In this document: piece after piece, positions 1 through 8,780 of the stretch
Position numbering within the stretch: position 1 is the stretch's first letter
Layout: each line of letters begins with the position of its first letter
NCBI RefSeq assembly: GCF_016918505.1
Contig: NZ_JAFFPZ010000006.1
Coordinates: 104,749 to 168,748, forward strand
Source of the DNA: Desulforhopalus vacuolatus
GTDB taxonomy: Bacteria; Desulfobacterota; Desulfobulbia; Desulfobulbales; Desulfocapsaceae
DNA length: 64,000 nucleotides
Reading direction: 5' to 3'
Made by a program: the position numbers and the translations under genes
The notes under the pieces: model-generated
The model's input: the letters and a program-made list of their open reading frames with translations, nothing else
Databases searched by the model: none
Told to the model about the DNA's origin: nothing

Positions 1-199
1 ACTGTTTTCCAGCGGTTTTTGAGAAAGTACATTTCTGTTGAGGAACATCGGGGCGGGGAGTATACCATATTTGTCGGGGTTTCTGGCATAAAATCATCGA
101 CAGAGATCCTCTGATTTCGAGGGCTTTTCACCCCCGGCCGTCATTCTGTCGCAGTCCAGGGGCTGTGCCGAAGTGGAGAAGGAGAGTCTGAGGAAATCG

Positions 200-228
200 T
201 TGACAGCTTCCTGAAAATATGTTTTTAT
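200..228 (+). promoter_or_regulatory. possible sigma70 promoter upstream of rpmH
   Basis: A perfect TTGACA at 200-205 is followed after 17 bases by TTTTAT at 223-228, a weak -10. It lies about 90 bases before rpmH. A second TTGACA at 272-277 is closer to the gene but has no convincing -10 at the right distance. I see nothing recognisable in bases 1-199. Confidence 0.3.
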
Positions 229-247
229 TGCCGTTTTATCATCTTTG

Positions 248-270
248 TCCCCGCCTCACGGGGATTTTTT
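248..270 (+). terminator. hairpin with T-run before rpmH
   Basis: The inverted repeat TCCCCG/CGGGGA, with a five-base loop, is followed directly by six T. It could end a transcript entering from the left of the window, or act as an attenuator between the possible promoter at 200-228 and rpmH. The stem is short, so the call is moderate. Confidence 0.45.
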
Positions 271-316
271 GTTGACAACTCCCGATGAGAGCGGGAAATC
301 GTAAAGGAAAAGAACA

Positions 317-454
317 ATGAGCAAAAGAACATTTCAGCCCAGTAATATTAAACGTAAACGCAGCCACGGTTTTCGTTCAAGAATGAGCACCCGCGCAGGC
401 CGTTCTATTATCCGCGCCCGTCGTGCCAAAGGCCGCAAACGTCTCTCTGCATAA
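317..454 (+). CDS. rpmH: 50S ribosomal protein L34
   Basis: Component of the large ribosomal subunit. The 45-residue product starts [15 protein letters not shown] and contains the conserved [13 protein letters not shown] core and a lysine/arginine-rich C-terminus, so identity and length match the L34 family closely. An AAAGGAAA Shine-Dalgarno sequence sits just before the ATG. It heads the rpmH-rnpA-yidD-yidC-jag-mnmE order that is widespread next to dnaA and oriC, so the chromosomal origin may lie just to the left of the window; this is inferred because dnaA is not included. Confidence 0.97.
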   Translation: MSKRTFQPSNIKRKRSHGFRSRMSTRAGRSIIRARRAKGRKRLSA

Positions 455-455
455 A

Positions 456-797
456 TTGACCGGTCAACGGTTGCCGAAATCCCATCTGGTTCGTAAAGGA
501 TGGGAGTATCAGCACGTATACAGCAGCGGGAAGAGATTACACGCTAAAGGCTTTTCTTTGATCTGTCTCAACAACGACCTTCCTTTTAATCGTCTTGGTA
601 TCAGTGTTCATCGTAAAATACGCGGTGCCGCGAGACGAAATCGTCTCAAACGGATTATCCGTGAGACGTTTCGCTGTAATCGGGATCTCTTTCCTTTGTC
701 AAAGGATATCGTTTTCACCGTTCGACCGGATTTTATCCTCGACCATCCCGCCGAGATCCGCACGGCTGTGGAGGCACTTTGTCGCAGGGATACGTAG
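456..797 (+). CDS. rnpA: ribonuclease P protein component
   Basis: Protein subunit of RNase P, which helps the catalytic RNA bind and cleave the 5' leader of pre-tRNAs. The RNR signature (ARRNRLKRIIRETFR) in the middle and the early aromatic residues (WEYQHVYSSGKR) fit the family. I chose the TTG at 456, two bases after the rpmH stop, giving 113 residues, because the conserved region begins right after it. The reading frame stays open back to a GTG at 423 inside rpmH, which would give 124 residues. Neither start has a good ribosome-binding site, suggesting translational coupling with rpmH. Confidence 0.93.
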   Translation: MTGQRLPKSHLVRKGWEYQHVYSSGKRLHAKGFSLICLNNDLPFNRLGISVHRKIRGAARRNRLKRIIRETFRCNRDLFPLSKDIVFTVRPDFILDHPAEIRTAVEALCRRDT

Positions 798-800
798 AGC

Positions 801-1028
801 ATGAAGATTCTAGAGATTCCCGGTAAGGCCACAATTGCTCTGCTGCGAGGCTATAAATATTGGATCTCGCCGTTGCTGCCGCCCTCCTGTCGTTTTACTC
901 CCACCTGTTCGGTCTATGCCATGCAGGCTATTGAGAAGTATGGTTTCCTGCGCGGTTCCTTTCTCGGGCTGCGCCGCCTGCTTCGCTGTCACCCCTTTTC
1001 CCGGGGTGGCTATGATCCCGTTCCTTAA
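801..1028 (+). CDS. yidD: membrane protein insertion efficiency factor YidD
   Basis: Small (75 residues) amphipathic protein that assists YidC in inserting inner-membrane proteins. The family motif [16 protein letters not shown] with its two conserved cysteines, followed by the arginine-rich [18 protein letters not shown] end, is intact. It starts three bases after the rnpA stop and ends 20 bases before yidC, in the expected operon position. Confidence 0.95.
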   Translation: MKILEIPGKATIALLRGYKYWISPLLPPSCRFTPTCSVYAMQAIEKYGFLRGSFLGLRRLLRCHPFSRGGYDPVP

Positions 1029-1048
1029 CCCCAATTACACACTTTCCC

Positions 1049-2728
1049 ATGGATAATAAAAGAGCCTTTCTGGCTGTCGCAATCTCCTTTGTCATCCTCC
1101 TTGGCTATCAGTATTTTTTTATGCCGACTCCGCCTGCGGAGCAGCCTGGAGAGACAAAAAAGAGTGCCGAGGTGAATGCTCCTCTTTCACAGAATCAGCC
1201 GAATGCGGCCGTTGCTGGAAAATTGGCGAAAATGCCTGCACTGTCTCCAGTCGTCTATGATCGGGAACCGAAGAAGGTTACCGTTGATACCAGTCTTTAT
1301 ACGGCGGTTTTTTCAGAAGACGGCGGTACCCTCAACAGCTTTATGTTGAAACGCTACAGTCAAACCAGCGCTAAAAATTCTCCCGGGATGCAGTTTATCG
1401 CCACAACCGCTGAGCAGGGATATCCACTTGCGTTCTCCTGGGGCAGTGTAACCAGCCCGCAGATTCTGTACACTGCATCTACTCCGGCAATCAAGCTTGC
1501 TGGCAAAGGCGACAAAACCGCGACGCTGACTCTTACAGCCGATGCTGGCAACGGTGTGACGATCCAGCGGATCTATACCTTCCGCAACGATACCTATCTC
1601 ATTGGTCTTGACATCAAGGTGACCAATGACAGCGGTGCTCCACTGCAGGGGGCACCCATGCTCGACCAGGTGGACAGCTCTCTCGGTGGCGGTGTTTCCT
1701 CTTCAGCCGACCGCTTTCTCTTCACCGGACCGTCCGCCTACATCAACGATGAGCTGCATGAGGTGAAACCTGACGAGTTTGAGCAGGCTCCGATTACTCT
1801 CAACGGTAATATCAACTGGGCTGGCTACGAAAGCAGTTATTTTCTCTGTGCCCTCGTGCCGGAAGACGGTGATGGCCAGAGTTATACCATGCAGGGCAGC
1901 GAAGATCTGGTACGTACCCAGCTTGCTGGCACCATGATTACCCTGCAGTCTGGTGCCTCACAGAACTGGCAGTATAAACTATATTATGGACCGAAGAAGG
2001 TCAGCCTGCTGCGCGACATCGGTTACAATCTTGAAAAGTCGATGAACTACGGCTGGTTCACTGTCATTGCCAAGCCGATGCTCTGGCTGCTCAATTTCTT
2101 CTACTCCATTGTCCATAACTACGGCGTGGCGATCATTCTTGTCACCGTTCTCATCAAAGCTCTTTTCTGGCCGATTACCTATAAAGGTTTGAAGTCGATG
2201 AAAAATATGCAGAAGCTGCAGCCGAAGATGGCGAAGCTCAAAGAGAAATATAAGGATGAACCGCAGGCGATGAACCGTGAGGTGATGAATCTCTACAAAA
2301 CCTACAAGGTTAATCCGCTTGGCGGCTGTCTGCCGATGGTTATTCAGATCCCCTTTTTCTTTGCCCTCTATCGAGTTCTGCTGGCTTCCATTGAACTGCG
2401 GCACGCGCCGTTCATGCTGTGGATCACTGACCTCGCGGCTCCTGATCGGCTCTATATCGGGTTTGACCTGCCGTGGCTCGGCGGCCTCCCGGTACTCACC
2501 CTGCTGATGGGTGCATCCATGTGGCTGCAGCAGAAGATGACTCCGACCACTGCCGACCCGATGCAGGCCAAAATCATGATGGCACTGCCGATTGTTTTCA
2601 CCTTTATGTTCCTCAATTTTCCTTCAGGACTGGTACTCTACTGGCTTGTCAATAACCTTCTCAGTATTCTGCAGCAGGTGGTGATCAACCGTGAAAGCAA
2701 GTCACATACGTTGGAGAAAAAGGCCTGA
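1049..2728 (+). CDS. yidC: membrane protein insertase YidC
   Basis: Inner-membrane insertase working alone or with SecYEG. The 559-residue protein has the Gram-negative architecture: an N-terminal membrane segment (about residues 7-23), a large periplasmic beta-sandwich domain (about 60-340), then the conserved five-helix insertase core with the hydrophilic-groove arginine region and the GGCLPMVIQIPFF motif near residue 425. The long periplasmic domain indicates a Gram-negative host. No clear Shine-Dalgarno sequence precedes the ATG, and the gene follows yidD by 20 bases. Confidence 0.97.
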   Translation: MDNKRAFLAVAISFVILLGYQYFFMPTPPAEQPGETKKSAEVNAPLSQNQPNAAVAGKLAKMPALSPVVYDREPKKVTVDTSLYTAVFSEDGGTLNSFMLKRYSQTSAKNSPGMQFIATTAEQGYPLAFSWGSVTSPQILYTASTPAIKLAGKGDKTATLTLTADAGNGVTIQRIYTFRNDTYLIGLDIKVTNDSGAPLQGAPMLDQVDSSLGGGVSSSADRFLFTGPSAYINDELHEVKPDEFEQAPITLNGNINWAGYESSYFLCALVPEDGDGQSYTMQGSEDLVRTQLAGTMITLQSGASQNWQYKLYYGPKKVSLLRDIGYNLEKSMNYGWFTVIAKPMLWLLNFFYSIVHNYGVAIILVTVLIKALFWPITYKGLKSMKNMQKLQPKMAKLKEKYKDEPQAMNREVMNLYKTYKVNPLGGCLPMVIQIPFFFALYRVLLASIELRHAPFMLWITDLAAPDRLYIGFDLPWLGGLPVLTLLMGASMWLQQKMTPTTADPMQAKIMMALPIVFTFMFLNFPSGLVLYWLVNNLLSILQQVVINRESKSHTLEKKA

Positions 2729-2741
2729 CAGAGAGGAGTGT

Positions 2742-3584
2742 ATGCCCGAGATGAAGGAATATTCCGGCAAAGATGTAAACGGAGCCATTGAATCAGCCTG
2801 CGCCGATTTCGGGGTTCTCCAGATGCAGCTCAAGGTGGAAGTCCTTGATACCGGTTCTGCCGGAATATTCGGAATTGGTCGCAAAGATGCCCGCATACGA
2901 GTGGGGATGAAAGCTGCATTGGGGGAAATCGCTGATGATCCCTTTGGAATGGCCGATATCTTTGACGAGGGACTTCTGAAGCCGGAAAAAAGTGGCGCGG
3001 AAAAGTCCACAACTGCAGTTCCCGCATTTTCTTCCCCGTCCCCTGCCGCACCTGTGTCGCAGGGGACGGAAGCTCAGGCCAGCGAGGAAATTGTGGAGAG
3101 TATCTGCAGTGAACTGGTGAAGATAGTTCAATTGATGGGATTTCCTTCCACCACTGAGGTTCAGGTTGAGGGTTTGACGGTTAATGTTGAACTCCACGGT
3201 GACTTTGAAGAGGAGTTGATCGGGGAAGAGGGCCGGGTGGTGGATAGTTTGCAGTATCTCATCCGCAAAATTGCCAGCCGCAAATCACGGGAGCGGCTGC
3301 GGATTAATCTTGATGTCGGGAACTATCGCTGCCGACGGATAAAAGAGCTCTGTGTGAAGGCTGTCACACTGGCCGCAGCTGTCAAAGATGGAGGCAGCTC
3401 CAGGATCATGCCCGGACTCAGCCCGACCGAACGGCGGGAGGTGCATCTTGCCCTGCGACATGACAGCGGGGTGCGGAGTCGCTCTGTAGGTGAAGGAATG
3501 TTTAAAAAAGTGTTAATCTATAAACCCGGCAGCAGCAATGGTGGCCGTAAAAGTCGCCGGAGCAGCCGCCGTCGTGAAGAGTGA
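2742..3584 (+). CDS. jag: Jag/KhpB-type RNA-binding protein (Jag_N, KH, R3H)
   Basis: RNA-binding protein usually encoded after yidC. Start chosen at ATG 2742, because GAGAGGAG sits at the right distance; the frame is open further back to 2691 inside yidC. The 280-residue product has an N-terminal Jag domain (EYSGKDVNGAIESAC, with a GIFGIGRKDA segment), a low-complexity Pro/Ser linker, a KH-like domain containing LIGEEGRVVDSLQYLIRK, and a C-terminal R3H domain (SPTERREVHLAL, then VRSRSVGEG). It ends in a basic Ser/Arg tail. Its exact role is not predictable here; in other bacteria Jag/KhpB proteins affect cell elongation and small-RNA binding. Confidence 0.92.
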   Translation: MPEMKEYSGKDVNGAIESACADFGVLQMQLKVEVLDTGSAGIFGIGRKDARIRVGMKAALGEIADDPFGMADIFDEGLLKPEKSGAEKSTTAVPAFSSPSPAAPVSQGTEAQASEEIVESICSELVKIVQLMGFPSTTEVQVEGLTVNVELHGDFEEELIGEEGRVVDSLQYLIRKIASRKSRERLRINLDVGNYRCRRIKELCVKAVTLAAAVKDGGSSRIMPGLSPTERREVHLALRHDSGVRSRSVGEGMFKKVLIYKPGSSNGGRKSRRSSRRREE

Positions 3585-3588
3585 GCCA

Positions 3589-4968
3589 ATGACCACTTCG
3601 CAAATCGATACTATTGCTGCAATCGCTACTCCCCCCGGCGCGGGAGGGATCGGTATCATCCGCATCAGTGGAGAGCGCGCTCTTCCTGTTCTGCGTGAAA
3701 TCTTTGTTTCTGCTTCTTCTGCTGCACCCTTCTCTGAAAGTCATAAACTCTACTACGGCCATATCCGCGAGGAGGGTCGCCTGCTTGATGAAGTCCTTGC
3801 CGTCTTTATGGCGGGACCTCACTCCTACACTGCTGAAGATGTAGCGGAAATTCAATGCCATGGAAGTTCTCTTGTCCTGGAAAATGTTCTTGAGGCGGTG
3901 TTGTGCCACGAGGTGCGTCTTGCGGAACCGGGAGAATTTACCCGTCGTGCCTTCCTCAACGGGCGTATTGACCTCACCCGTGCCGAGGCGGTGGTAGAAC
4001 TCCTTACTGCGCGGACGAAGAAAGGTGTTGACCTTGCCGAGGAACAGCTCTCCGGTGCCCTCTATAAGGCGCTGGAGCCGATTCGTCAGTCTCTCCTGTA
4101 CGCCCGCGCCCATGTCGAGGTGGCAATAGATTTTCCGGAAGAAGATGTGGAGATCATTGATCATGACATACTTCTAAAACAGCTTGAAAAGGAAGTACAA
4201 ACTCCGCTGGGGCGCCTGCTTGGACGTGCCGGTCAGGGACGGATTTACCGTGAAGGTATCTCCATGGTCATTGCCGGGTTGCCCAATGTGGGCAAATCCA
4301 GTCTGCTCAACGCCATGCTCAATGAGGAGAGGGCCCTGGTTGCCGCTATTCCCGGTACCACCCGCGACTCCATTGAGGAGGTTGTGGACATCGGCGGGGT
4401 GCCGGTGCGCATCGTTGATACTGCCGGAATCCATGAGAGTGCGGAAGAGGTTGAGGAGATGGGGATTCTCCGGGCGAAGTGCCTGCTCAATCAGGCCGAT
4501 CTGGTCCTCTTCGTGGTGGACGCTTCCTGCGGCCTGCGACCTGAAGACCTGGCACTGTATGATGTGGTGCAGCAGAAGCCGGTGCTGGCGGTGGTCAATA
4601 AAAGCGATCTGGTACCTGTCCCGCCTGATCTCTCTTCTCTCCCCGGTCTGCGTGGCTCGGTGGTGATCTCAGCAAAGCAGCAGCAGGGGCTGGAAGAGTT
4701 GCGGGATGCCATCTATGCAGAGATTACCGGAGGCGAAAATATGTGGGAAGAAGCTGGCTGTACCCCCAATCTGCGCCACAAAGTTTCCCTTGAACGTGCT
4801 GTGACCGCCTGTGACCGCATCATGGAGACACTTGAGGCAGGATTGACCTTCGACCTCATCGCCGTCGATCTGCAGGATTGTCTTGGAGCCCTTGGCGATA
4901 TCGTTGGTGAAACGACTACGGAGGATGTACTCGACGTGGTTTTTGCTGAGTTCTGCCTCGGAAAATGA
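3589..4968 (+). CDS. mnmE: tRNA modification GTPase MnmE
   Basis: With MnmG it installs the 5-carboxymethylaminomethyl group on wobble uridine of certain tRNAs. The 459-residue protein shows the N-terminal folate-binding domain (TIAAIATPPGAGGIGIIRISG), the central helical domain, the GTPase domain with P-loop GLPNVGKSS near residue 230, DTAG and NKSD motifs, and the C-terminal FCLGK motif that carries the catalytic cysteine. Start taken at ATG 3589, four bases after the jag stop; an in-frame GTG at 3538 would overlap jag. The stop overlaps the next gene by ATGA. Confidence 0.96.
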   Translation: MTTSQIDTIAAIATPPGAGGIGIIRISGERALPVLREIFVSASSAAPFSESHKLYYGHIREEGRLLDEVLAVFMAGPHSYTAEDVAEIQCHGSSLVLENVLEAVLCHEVRLAEPGEFTRRAFLNGRIDLTRAEAVVELLTARTKKGVDLAEEQLSGALYKALEPIRQSLLYARAHVEVAIDFPEEDVEIIDHDILLKQLEKEVQTPLGRLLGRAGQGRIYREGISMVIAGLPNVGKSSLLNAMLNEERALVAAIPGTTRDSIEEVVDIGGVPVRIVDTAGIHESAEEVEEMGILRAKCLLNQADLVLFVVDASCGLRPEDLALYDVVQQKPVLAVVNKSDLVPVPPDLSSLPGLRGSVVISAKQQQGLEELRDAIYAEITGGENMWEEAGCTPNLRHKVSLERAVTACDRIMETLEAGLTFDLIAVDLQDCLGALGDIVGETTTEDVLDVVFAEFCLGK

Positions 4969-6182
4969 TGAAGCCGGCTGTTCCTGTCACTTCTCTTTCT
5001 TCTTCCGACCTGTTTGCCTGGCGGCAGGAAGTAGAGAGGCATATCACACCCCTTCCTGCAGAGAGTGTTGTTGTGGAACAGGCCATTGGACGGGTAACCG
5101 TCGAGGCCATTTCTGCCGCCCGCCCCTCACCCCGTTTCGCGGAATCTCTGCGCGACGGTTTCCTTTTTTTTCCTGCCGATTTTATTACAGCATCGCAAAC
5201 AGGACTTGAGGTCTGTTTTGAGGTGGCAGCCGGTACTCGGGATGTGCCAGAGCTGGTGCCTGGTTCTGCCCAGCGCATCTTTACCGGTGGGATGGTGTGC
5301 GCCGGGTGGGGAGCGGTGGTTGTGCCCCATGAATTTTGTGAGCTGCGGGGAGGGCGTGTCTATCCACGGCAGTTGCCGAAAAACAGTTATATCCGCGAGG
5401 TTGGAATGGACAGTGCGGCGGGAGAGATTCTTTTTCCTGCCGGGCACAGACTTTCTGCTGAAGATGTTGTTCTGCTGGTGTCCTGCGGTGTCCACACTCT
5501 CTCGGTGAGAAGTCGTTCACGGGTGGCGCTCTGCTGTACCGGCAGTGAGCTGGTGGCTGGCAGGGAACCCGGGCCTGGAGAAAAAGTGTCGGTAAATCAC
5601 CTGTTCATGAAAGCGGCTCTTGAGCGTTTTTATCCCCGGGACTTTTCTGTGACCCTGGTCGGTGATGAGAAAGAAGTGCTGGCTTCTTTTTTCTCCGGTG
5701 CCATCATGAAAAATGCTGATTTGATTCTTACCAGCGGCGGCATGGGGCCGGGCAGGTTTGATCTGGTGCAGGAGGTTTTTGCCGGGATGGGAGGGGAGAT
5801 TTTCTTTGATACGCTGGCCATGCAGCCGGGGAAATCGCTGCTGTTTGGCAGGCTGCACGGTGCTGTTGTTCTCGGACTGCCCGGACCGCCCCGCGCGGTC
5901 TCCACTCTTACTGAAGAACTGCTCGTGCCGGTGTTCCGGCTGCTTGAAGGTGAGAATTCAGAGAAATGCTGGCCAACGGCTTTTGCGGCGAAACTGCTTT
6001 CTTCGGCGGGTTCTGCTTCCCGTTTTCCCCGTCTCAGGAGTGGGGTTCTCTCTTTTTTGCAAGGAGAATGTTTTGTTCGACCTGTGGGAAAAAGGGAGCA
6101 GGCGCAGTGTCACATTGTCTTTCCTGCTGACCGGGAACTGCATTCTGGAGACCTTGTCGAGGTTCACCTGCTGCCTTTCTGA
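4965..6182 (+). CDS. MoeA-like molybdopterin molybdotransferase, divergent
   Basis: MoeA inserts molybdate into adenylylated molybdopterin. This 405-residue protein has the family plan: the N-terminal domain, the middle MogA-like domain with CCTGSELV, PGPGEKVSVN and LTSGGMGPGRFDLV motifs, then MQPGKSLLFG and LGLPGPP, and a C-terminal domain IV. It is divergent at the usual active-site SAMDGYA, which here reads ESLRDGF, keeping only Asp-Gly. It overlaps mnmE by ATGA, so the two are translationally coupled. It could be a true MoeA, a tungsten-specific paralogue or a MoeA-derived protein with another role. Family confident, exact activity uncertain. Confidence 0.8.
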   Translation: MMKPAVPVTSLSSSDLFAWRQEVERHITPLPAESVVVEQAIGRVTVEAISAARPSPRFAESLRDGFLFFPADFITASQTGLEVCFEVAAGTRDVPELVPGSAQRIFTGGMVCAGWGAVVVPHEFCELRGGRVYPRQLPKNSYIREVGMDSAAGEILFPAGHRLSAEDVVLLVSCGVHTLSVRSRSRVALCCTGSELVAGREPGPGEKVSVNHLFMKAALERFYPRDFSVTLVGDEKEVLASFFSGAIMKNADLILTSGGMGPGRFDLVQEVFAGMGGEIFFDTLAMQPGKSLLFGRLHGAVVLGLPGPPRAVSTLTEELLVPVFRLLEGENSEKCWPTAFAAKLLSSAGSASRFPRLRSGVLSFLQGECFVRPVGKREQAQCHIVFPADRELHSGDLVEVHLLPF

Positions 6183-6698
6183 CTCCTTTTTATACCATTT
6201 ACATTTTGTATTGATCAGAGAACGCAACTGCGTGGACATCTTTTTTTGGCGGTTACGAATGGATAAACAGGATGTAATACCATTCCTATTAAGTTATACC
6301 CCGTTTTGTCTCCATTTTATCCATTCATGGTTACAAACGACAAAAGGAACCACGAAAGGAACTGCAAGAGAAACCACGAATGAACACGAATGGACACGAA
6401 TTATTACTCATTCGTAATCGCCCCAAATTGCCTTACCGCTTTTCGCCTTTCCCGTCCTTCCCGCTTTAAATAGAAAAATTCTTTGTTTTCAAATGCTTTT
6501 TGCCCTTATTCGCCTTATTCGAGCAGTTATTCGTTGGCAAAAAGTCTTTTCGCTTTTACTTTCCTTAGCATTCTTCGCGGTAAAAAATGTAGTTGATATT
6601 AGTGAAAATTAGTGTCCATTCGTGGTTACAAAATGCAAAAGGAATCACGAATGGATAAACAGGATGCAAAACGGATGCATAACTTAAGAGAAATAGTA
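6183..6698. repeat. spacer filled with dispersed repeat modules
   Basis: No gene seen. From left to right: module F (6188-6275; TTTACATTTTGTATTGATC, then ACGCAACTGCGT), a module ending in ATTCCTATTAAGTTATACC (6280-6306), module D (CACGAATGAACACGAATGG, about 6347-6420), module B (6495-6550; TATTCGTTGGCAAAAAGTC), a reverse module A (6556-6590; TTCTTCGCGGTAAAAAATG) and more module D to 6660. All recur elsewhere in the window in both orientations. The spacer separates convergent moeA-like and mutM and has no obvious intrinsic terminator. Confidence 0.8.
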
Positions 6699-7523
6699 TT
6701 ATTTCTGGCAGTTGCGGCAGAAGCAGCTTGAGCGGCCGCCAAGCACTTCTTTCTCAATATGCCTGCCGCATCTTTTGCACGGTTCGCCCGCCCGGCCATA
6801 GACCTGAAAATTCATCTGAAAATAGCCGCTCTGCTGATCGACGCTGCGAAAATCACTGATGGTGGAACCTCCACATTCAATGGCGAAGCGCAGGGTTTTT
6901 CTGATACATTCCACCAGTTGCTGCCACTCTTTCATGGTGATTTTTGCCACACTGCGCTGTGGACGAATACCGGCTGCAAAAAGAGATTCGTTTGCGTAGA
7001 TGTTACCAATGCCCACCACGACTTCGCTGCTCATAATGAAAGGTTTCACGGAAATCTTCCGTCTTCTTGCCTTTTCCTTCAGCCACTGCGCAGTAAAGTG
7101 CTCGCCGAGGGGCTCTGGCCCGCTGGTGCGAAAAAAGACCTGTCGCGCGGTTTCATCCCCGGCGGCGAGTACTGCCACCCGCCCGAAGCGGCGCGGGTCG
7201 TGGTAACGGAGCAGAGTACTGTCATCAAGCATAAATTCAAGGTGGTCATGGAGACGGCGCGGTGTACCCTGCAGAAAGAGGCCGAGGTTGCCGGTCATGC
7301 CAAGGTGGAAGACCAGCAGTTCCCCGCTGTCGAGATCAAAAAGCAGGTATTTAGCACGCCTGCGGACGGCGGTAATCTGCCCGCCGCAGAGCGTCGACAG
7401 CTCTTTGACGGGAACGGGGGTGCGCAGTGCTTTGCCGCTGCTGTAGAAACGTTCCAGTCTGCGACCGACGAGATGGGGCTCAAGACCCATGCGGATTACT
7501 TCAACTTCGGGGAGTTCGGGCAT
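6699..7523 (-). CDS. mutM: formamidopyrimidine-DNA glycosylase
   Basis: Base-excision repair glycosylase/AP lyase that removes 8-oxoguanine and formamidopyrimidines. The product begins MPELPEVEV, providing the catalytic Pro2 and Glu3 after methionine removal. The 274-residue length, the GVGNIYANESLF-like segment (here GIGNIYANESLFAAGI), the helix-two-turn-helix region and a C-terminal four-cysteine zinc finger (CKRCGRHIEKE, then CFCRNCQ) are all standard. It stands alone on the minus strand, facing away from the CvpA-family gene. Confidence 0.97.
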   Translation of the reverse strand: MPELPEVEVIRMGLEPHLVGRRLERFYSSGKALRTPVPVKELSTLCGGQITAVRRRAKYLLFDLDSGELLVFHLGMTGNLGLFLQGTPRRLHDHLEFMLDDSTLLRYHDPRRFGRVAVLAAGDETARQVFFRTSGPEPLGEHFTAQWLKEKARRRKISVKPFIMSSEVVVGIGNIYANESLFAAGIRPQRSVAKITMKEWQQLVECIRKTLRFAIECGGSTISDFRSVDQQSGYFQMNFQVYGRAGEPCKRCGRHIEKEVLGGRSSCFCRNCQK

Positions 7524-7734
7524 GGTAAATAATCCTTGTTGTTTTTCTCATTTCTGCCATTATTTAACTGTTACAATGTGTACCTTCTCAAAAAACCGTG
7601 GACAACACAAAATAAGAACGATATCTGGTATCCACCAGTATATTGCTTCAGTTCATCGAAACTAAAAGGGGAAGGACGGGAGAAGGGAGAAAGGGAAAAG
7701 CAAAAAAATTAATACATAAGGGAGTGCAAAATCT
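7524..7734. repeat. divergent spacer with a purine-rich module
   Basis: Between divergent mutM and the CvpA-family gene. Bases 7662-7706 are almost pure purine (AAAAGGGGAAGGACGGGAGA, then AAGGGAGAAAGGGAAAAGC), the same module C found at the edges of many spacers. Here it lies on the right side in purine orientation, an exception to the usual left-purine/right-pyrimidine layout. I see no confident promoter. Confidence 0.6.
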
Positions 7735-8322
7735 ATGAACAATCTTCATGAACTGCTCGGACCGCTGACGATGTATGATATGGTTATTCTTGGCATCCTG
7801 GGCCTGCTTGTTGCCCGGGGACTCTGGGTTGGGGCGGTTAAACAGGTGACGGCGCTGCTGGCCCTTTACCTTGGTTTCTTTGTCGCGAGCCAATACCACG
7901 AAGAGCTTTTTCCGATACTCAAAGATGTGTCAGAGAATCCAAAGGTAATCTTTCTCGTTGCCTGCGTTATTCTCTTCATCGTCACCTATATCGTTGTCGT
8001 GCTGCTTGGCAAGCTGCTCAGCCTTGTTCTCTCGATGACTCTCACCAGCTGGTTCGACCATCTTCTTGGCGGGGTGGTGGGTTTTTTCAAGGGAGTGATG
8101 GTTGTGGTTCTGCTGCACCTTATTCTCGGTACTTTCCTGGCACCGCAGAATGACATGCTGCGCAAATGTGCCACCTGCGACGTACTCAACGATGCCTCGG
8201 ATTATACTCGAAACTTCATCCGTGATTCAGATGTCCGCAAATCGCTGGAACAGAAGACTCCGGCCATCAATATGGAACGGGTGAAAAAATATATTGATAC
8301 AACCCTGAAAAGAGATGAGTAA
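7735..8322 (+). CDS. CvpA family inner-membrane protein
   Basis: The 195-residue protein has four hydrophobic segments (about residues 15-35, 37-55, 68-90 and 110-132) with the family-type GLLVARGLWVGAVKQVTALL beginning and a GGVVGFFKGVMVV segment before the last helix, followed by a charged cytoplasmic tail. CvpA proteins are linked to colicin V production, purR-regulated purine operons in enterobacteria and envelope stress tolerance, but their biochemical role is unclear. GGGAGTGC provides a moderate ribosome-binding site. No operon partners are nearby. Confidence 0.85.
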   Translation: MNNLHELLGPLTMYDMVILGILGLLVARGLWVGAVKQVTALLALYLGFFVASQYHEELFPILKDVSENPKVIFLVACVILFIVTYIVVVLLGKLLSLVLSMTLTSWFDHLLGGVVGFFKGVMVVVLLHLILGTFLAPQNDMLRKCATCDVLNDASDYTRNFIRDSDVRKSLEQKTPAINMERVKKYIDTTLKRDE

Positions 8323-8780
8323 TAATTCGTGTTTATCCGTGTCCATTCGTGGTTCCTTTTGCATTTTGTAACCACGAATGGACACGAAGAACACGAAGGA
8401 AAGCAAAAGCGGAAAGGACAGGGTTTGTAACCACGAATGGACACTAATTTTCACTAATACCAACTACAACCAATTACAACCAATTACATTTTTTACCGCG
8501 AAGAACGCGAAGAAAGGCAAAAAGCGAAAAGACTTTTTGCCAACGAATAACTGCTCGAATAAGGCGAATAAGGGCAAAAAGCATTTGAAAACAAAGAATT
8601 TTTCTATTTAAAGCGGGAAGGCAATTTTTGGCGATGACGAATGAGTAATAATTCGTGTCCATTCGTGTTCATTCGTGGTTTCTCTTGCAGTTCCTTTTGT
8701 GGTTCCTTTTGTCGTTTGTAACCACGAATGGATAAACGGGATGCAAAACGGGGCATAACTTAATAGGAATGGTATACGCT
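8323..8780. repeat. spacer of modules D, A and reverse B between convergent genes
   Basis: No gene. Module D (CACGAATGGACACGAA and variants) occupies 8325-8460 in both orientations. Module A (TTTTTTACCGCGAAGAACG) is at 8488-8518 and reverse module B (TTTTTGCCAACGAATAAC) at 8530-8600. More module D follows at 8640-8740, then the CGGGGCATAACTTAATAGG block at 8751-8775. Short open frames across this stretch are by-products of the repeats. Confidence 0.8.

Noticed and set aside
8378..8611. Short open frames in repeat spacers, here and at 29810-30028, 36261-36500, 41927-42235, 55339-55812 and similar
   Set aside because: Their Lys/Arg/Glu-rich or Ser/Pro/Leu-rich translations are simply the purine or pyrimidine modules read as protein, and they recur wherever the modules do.
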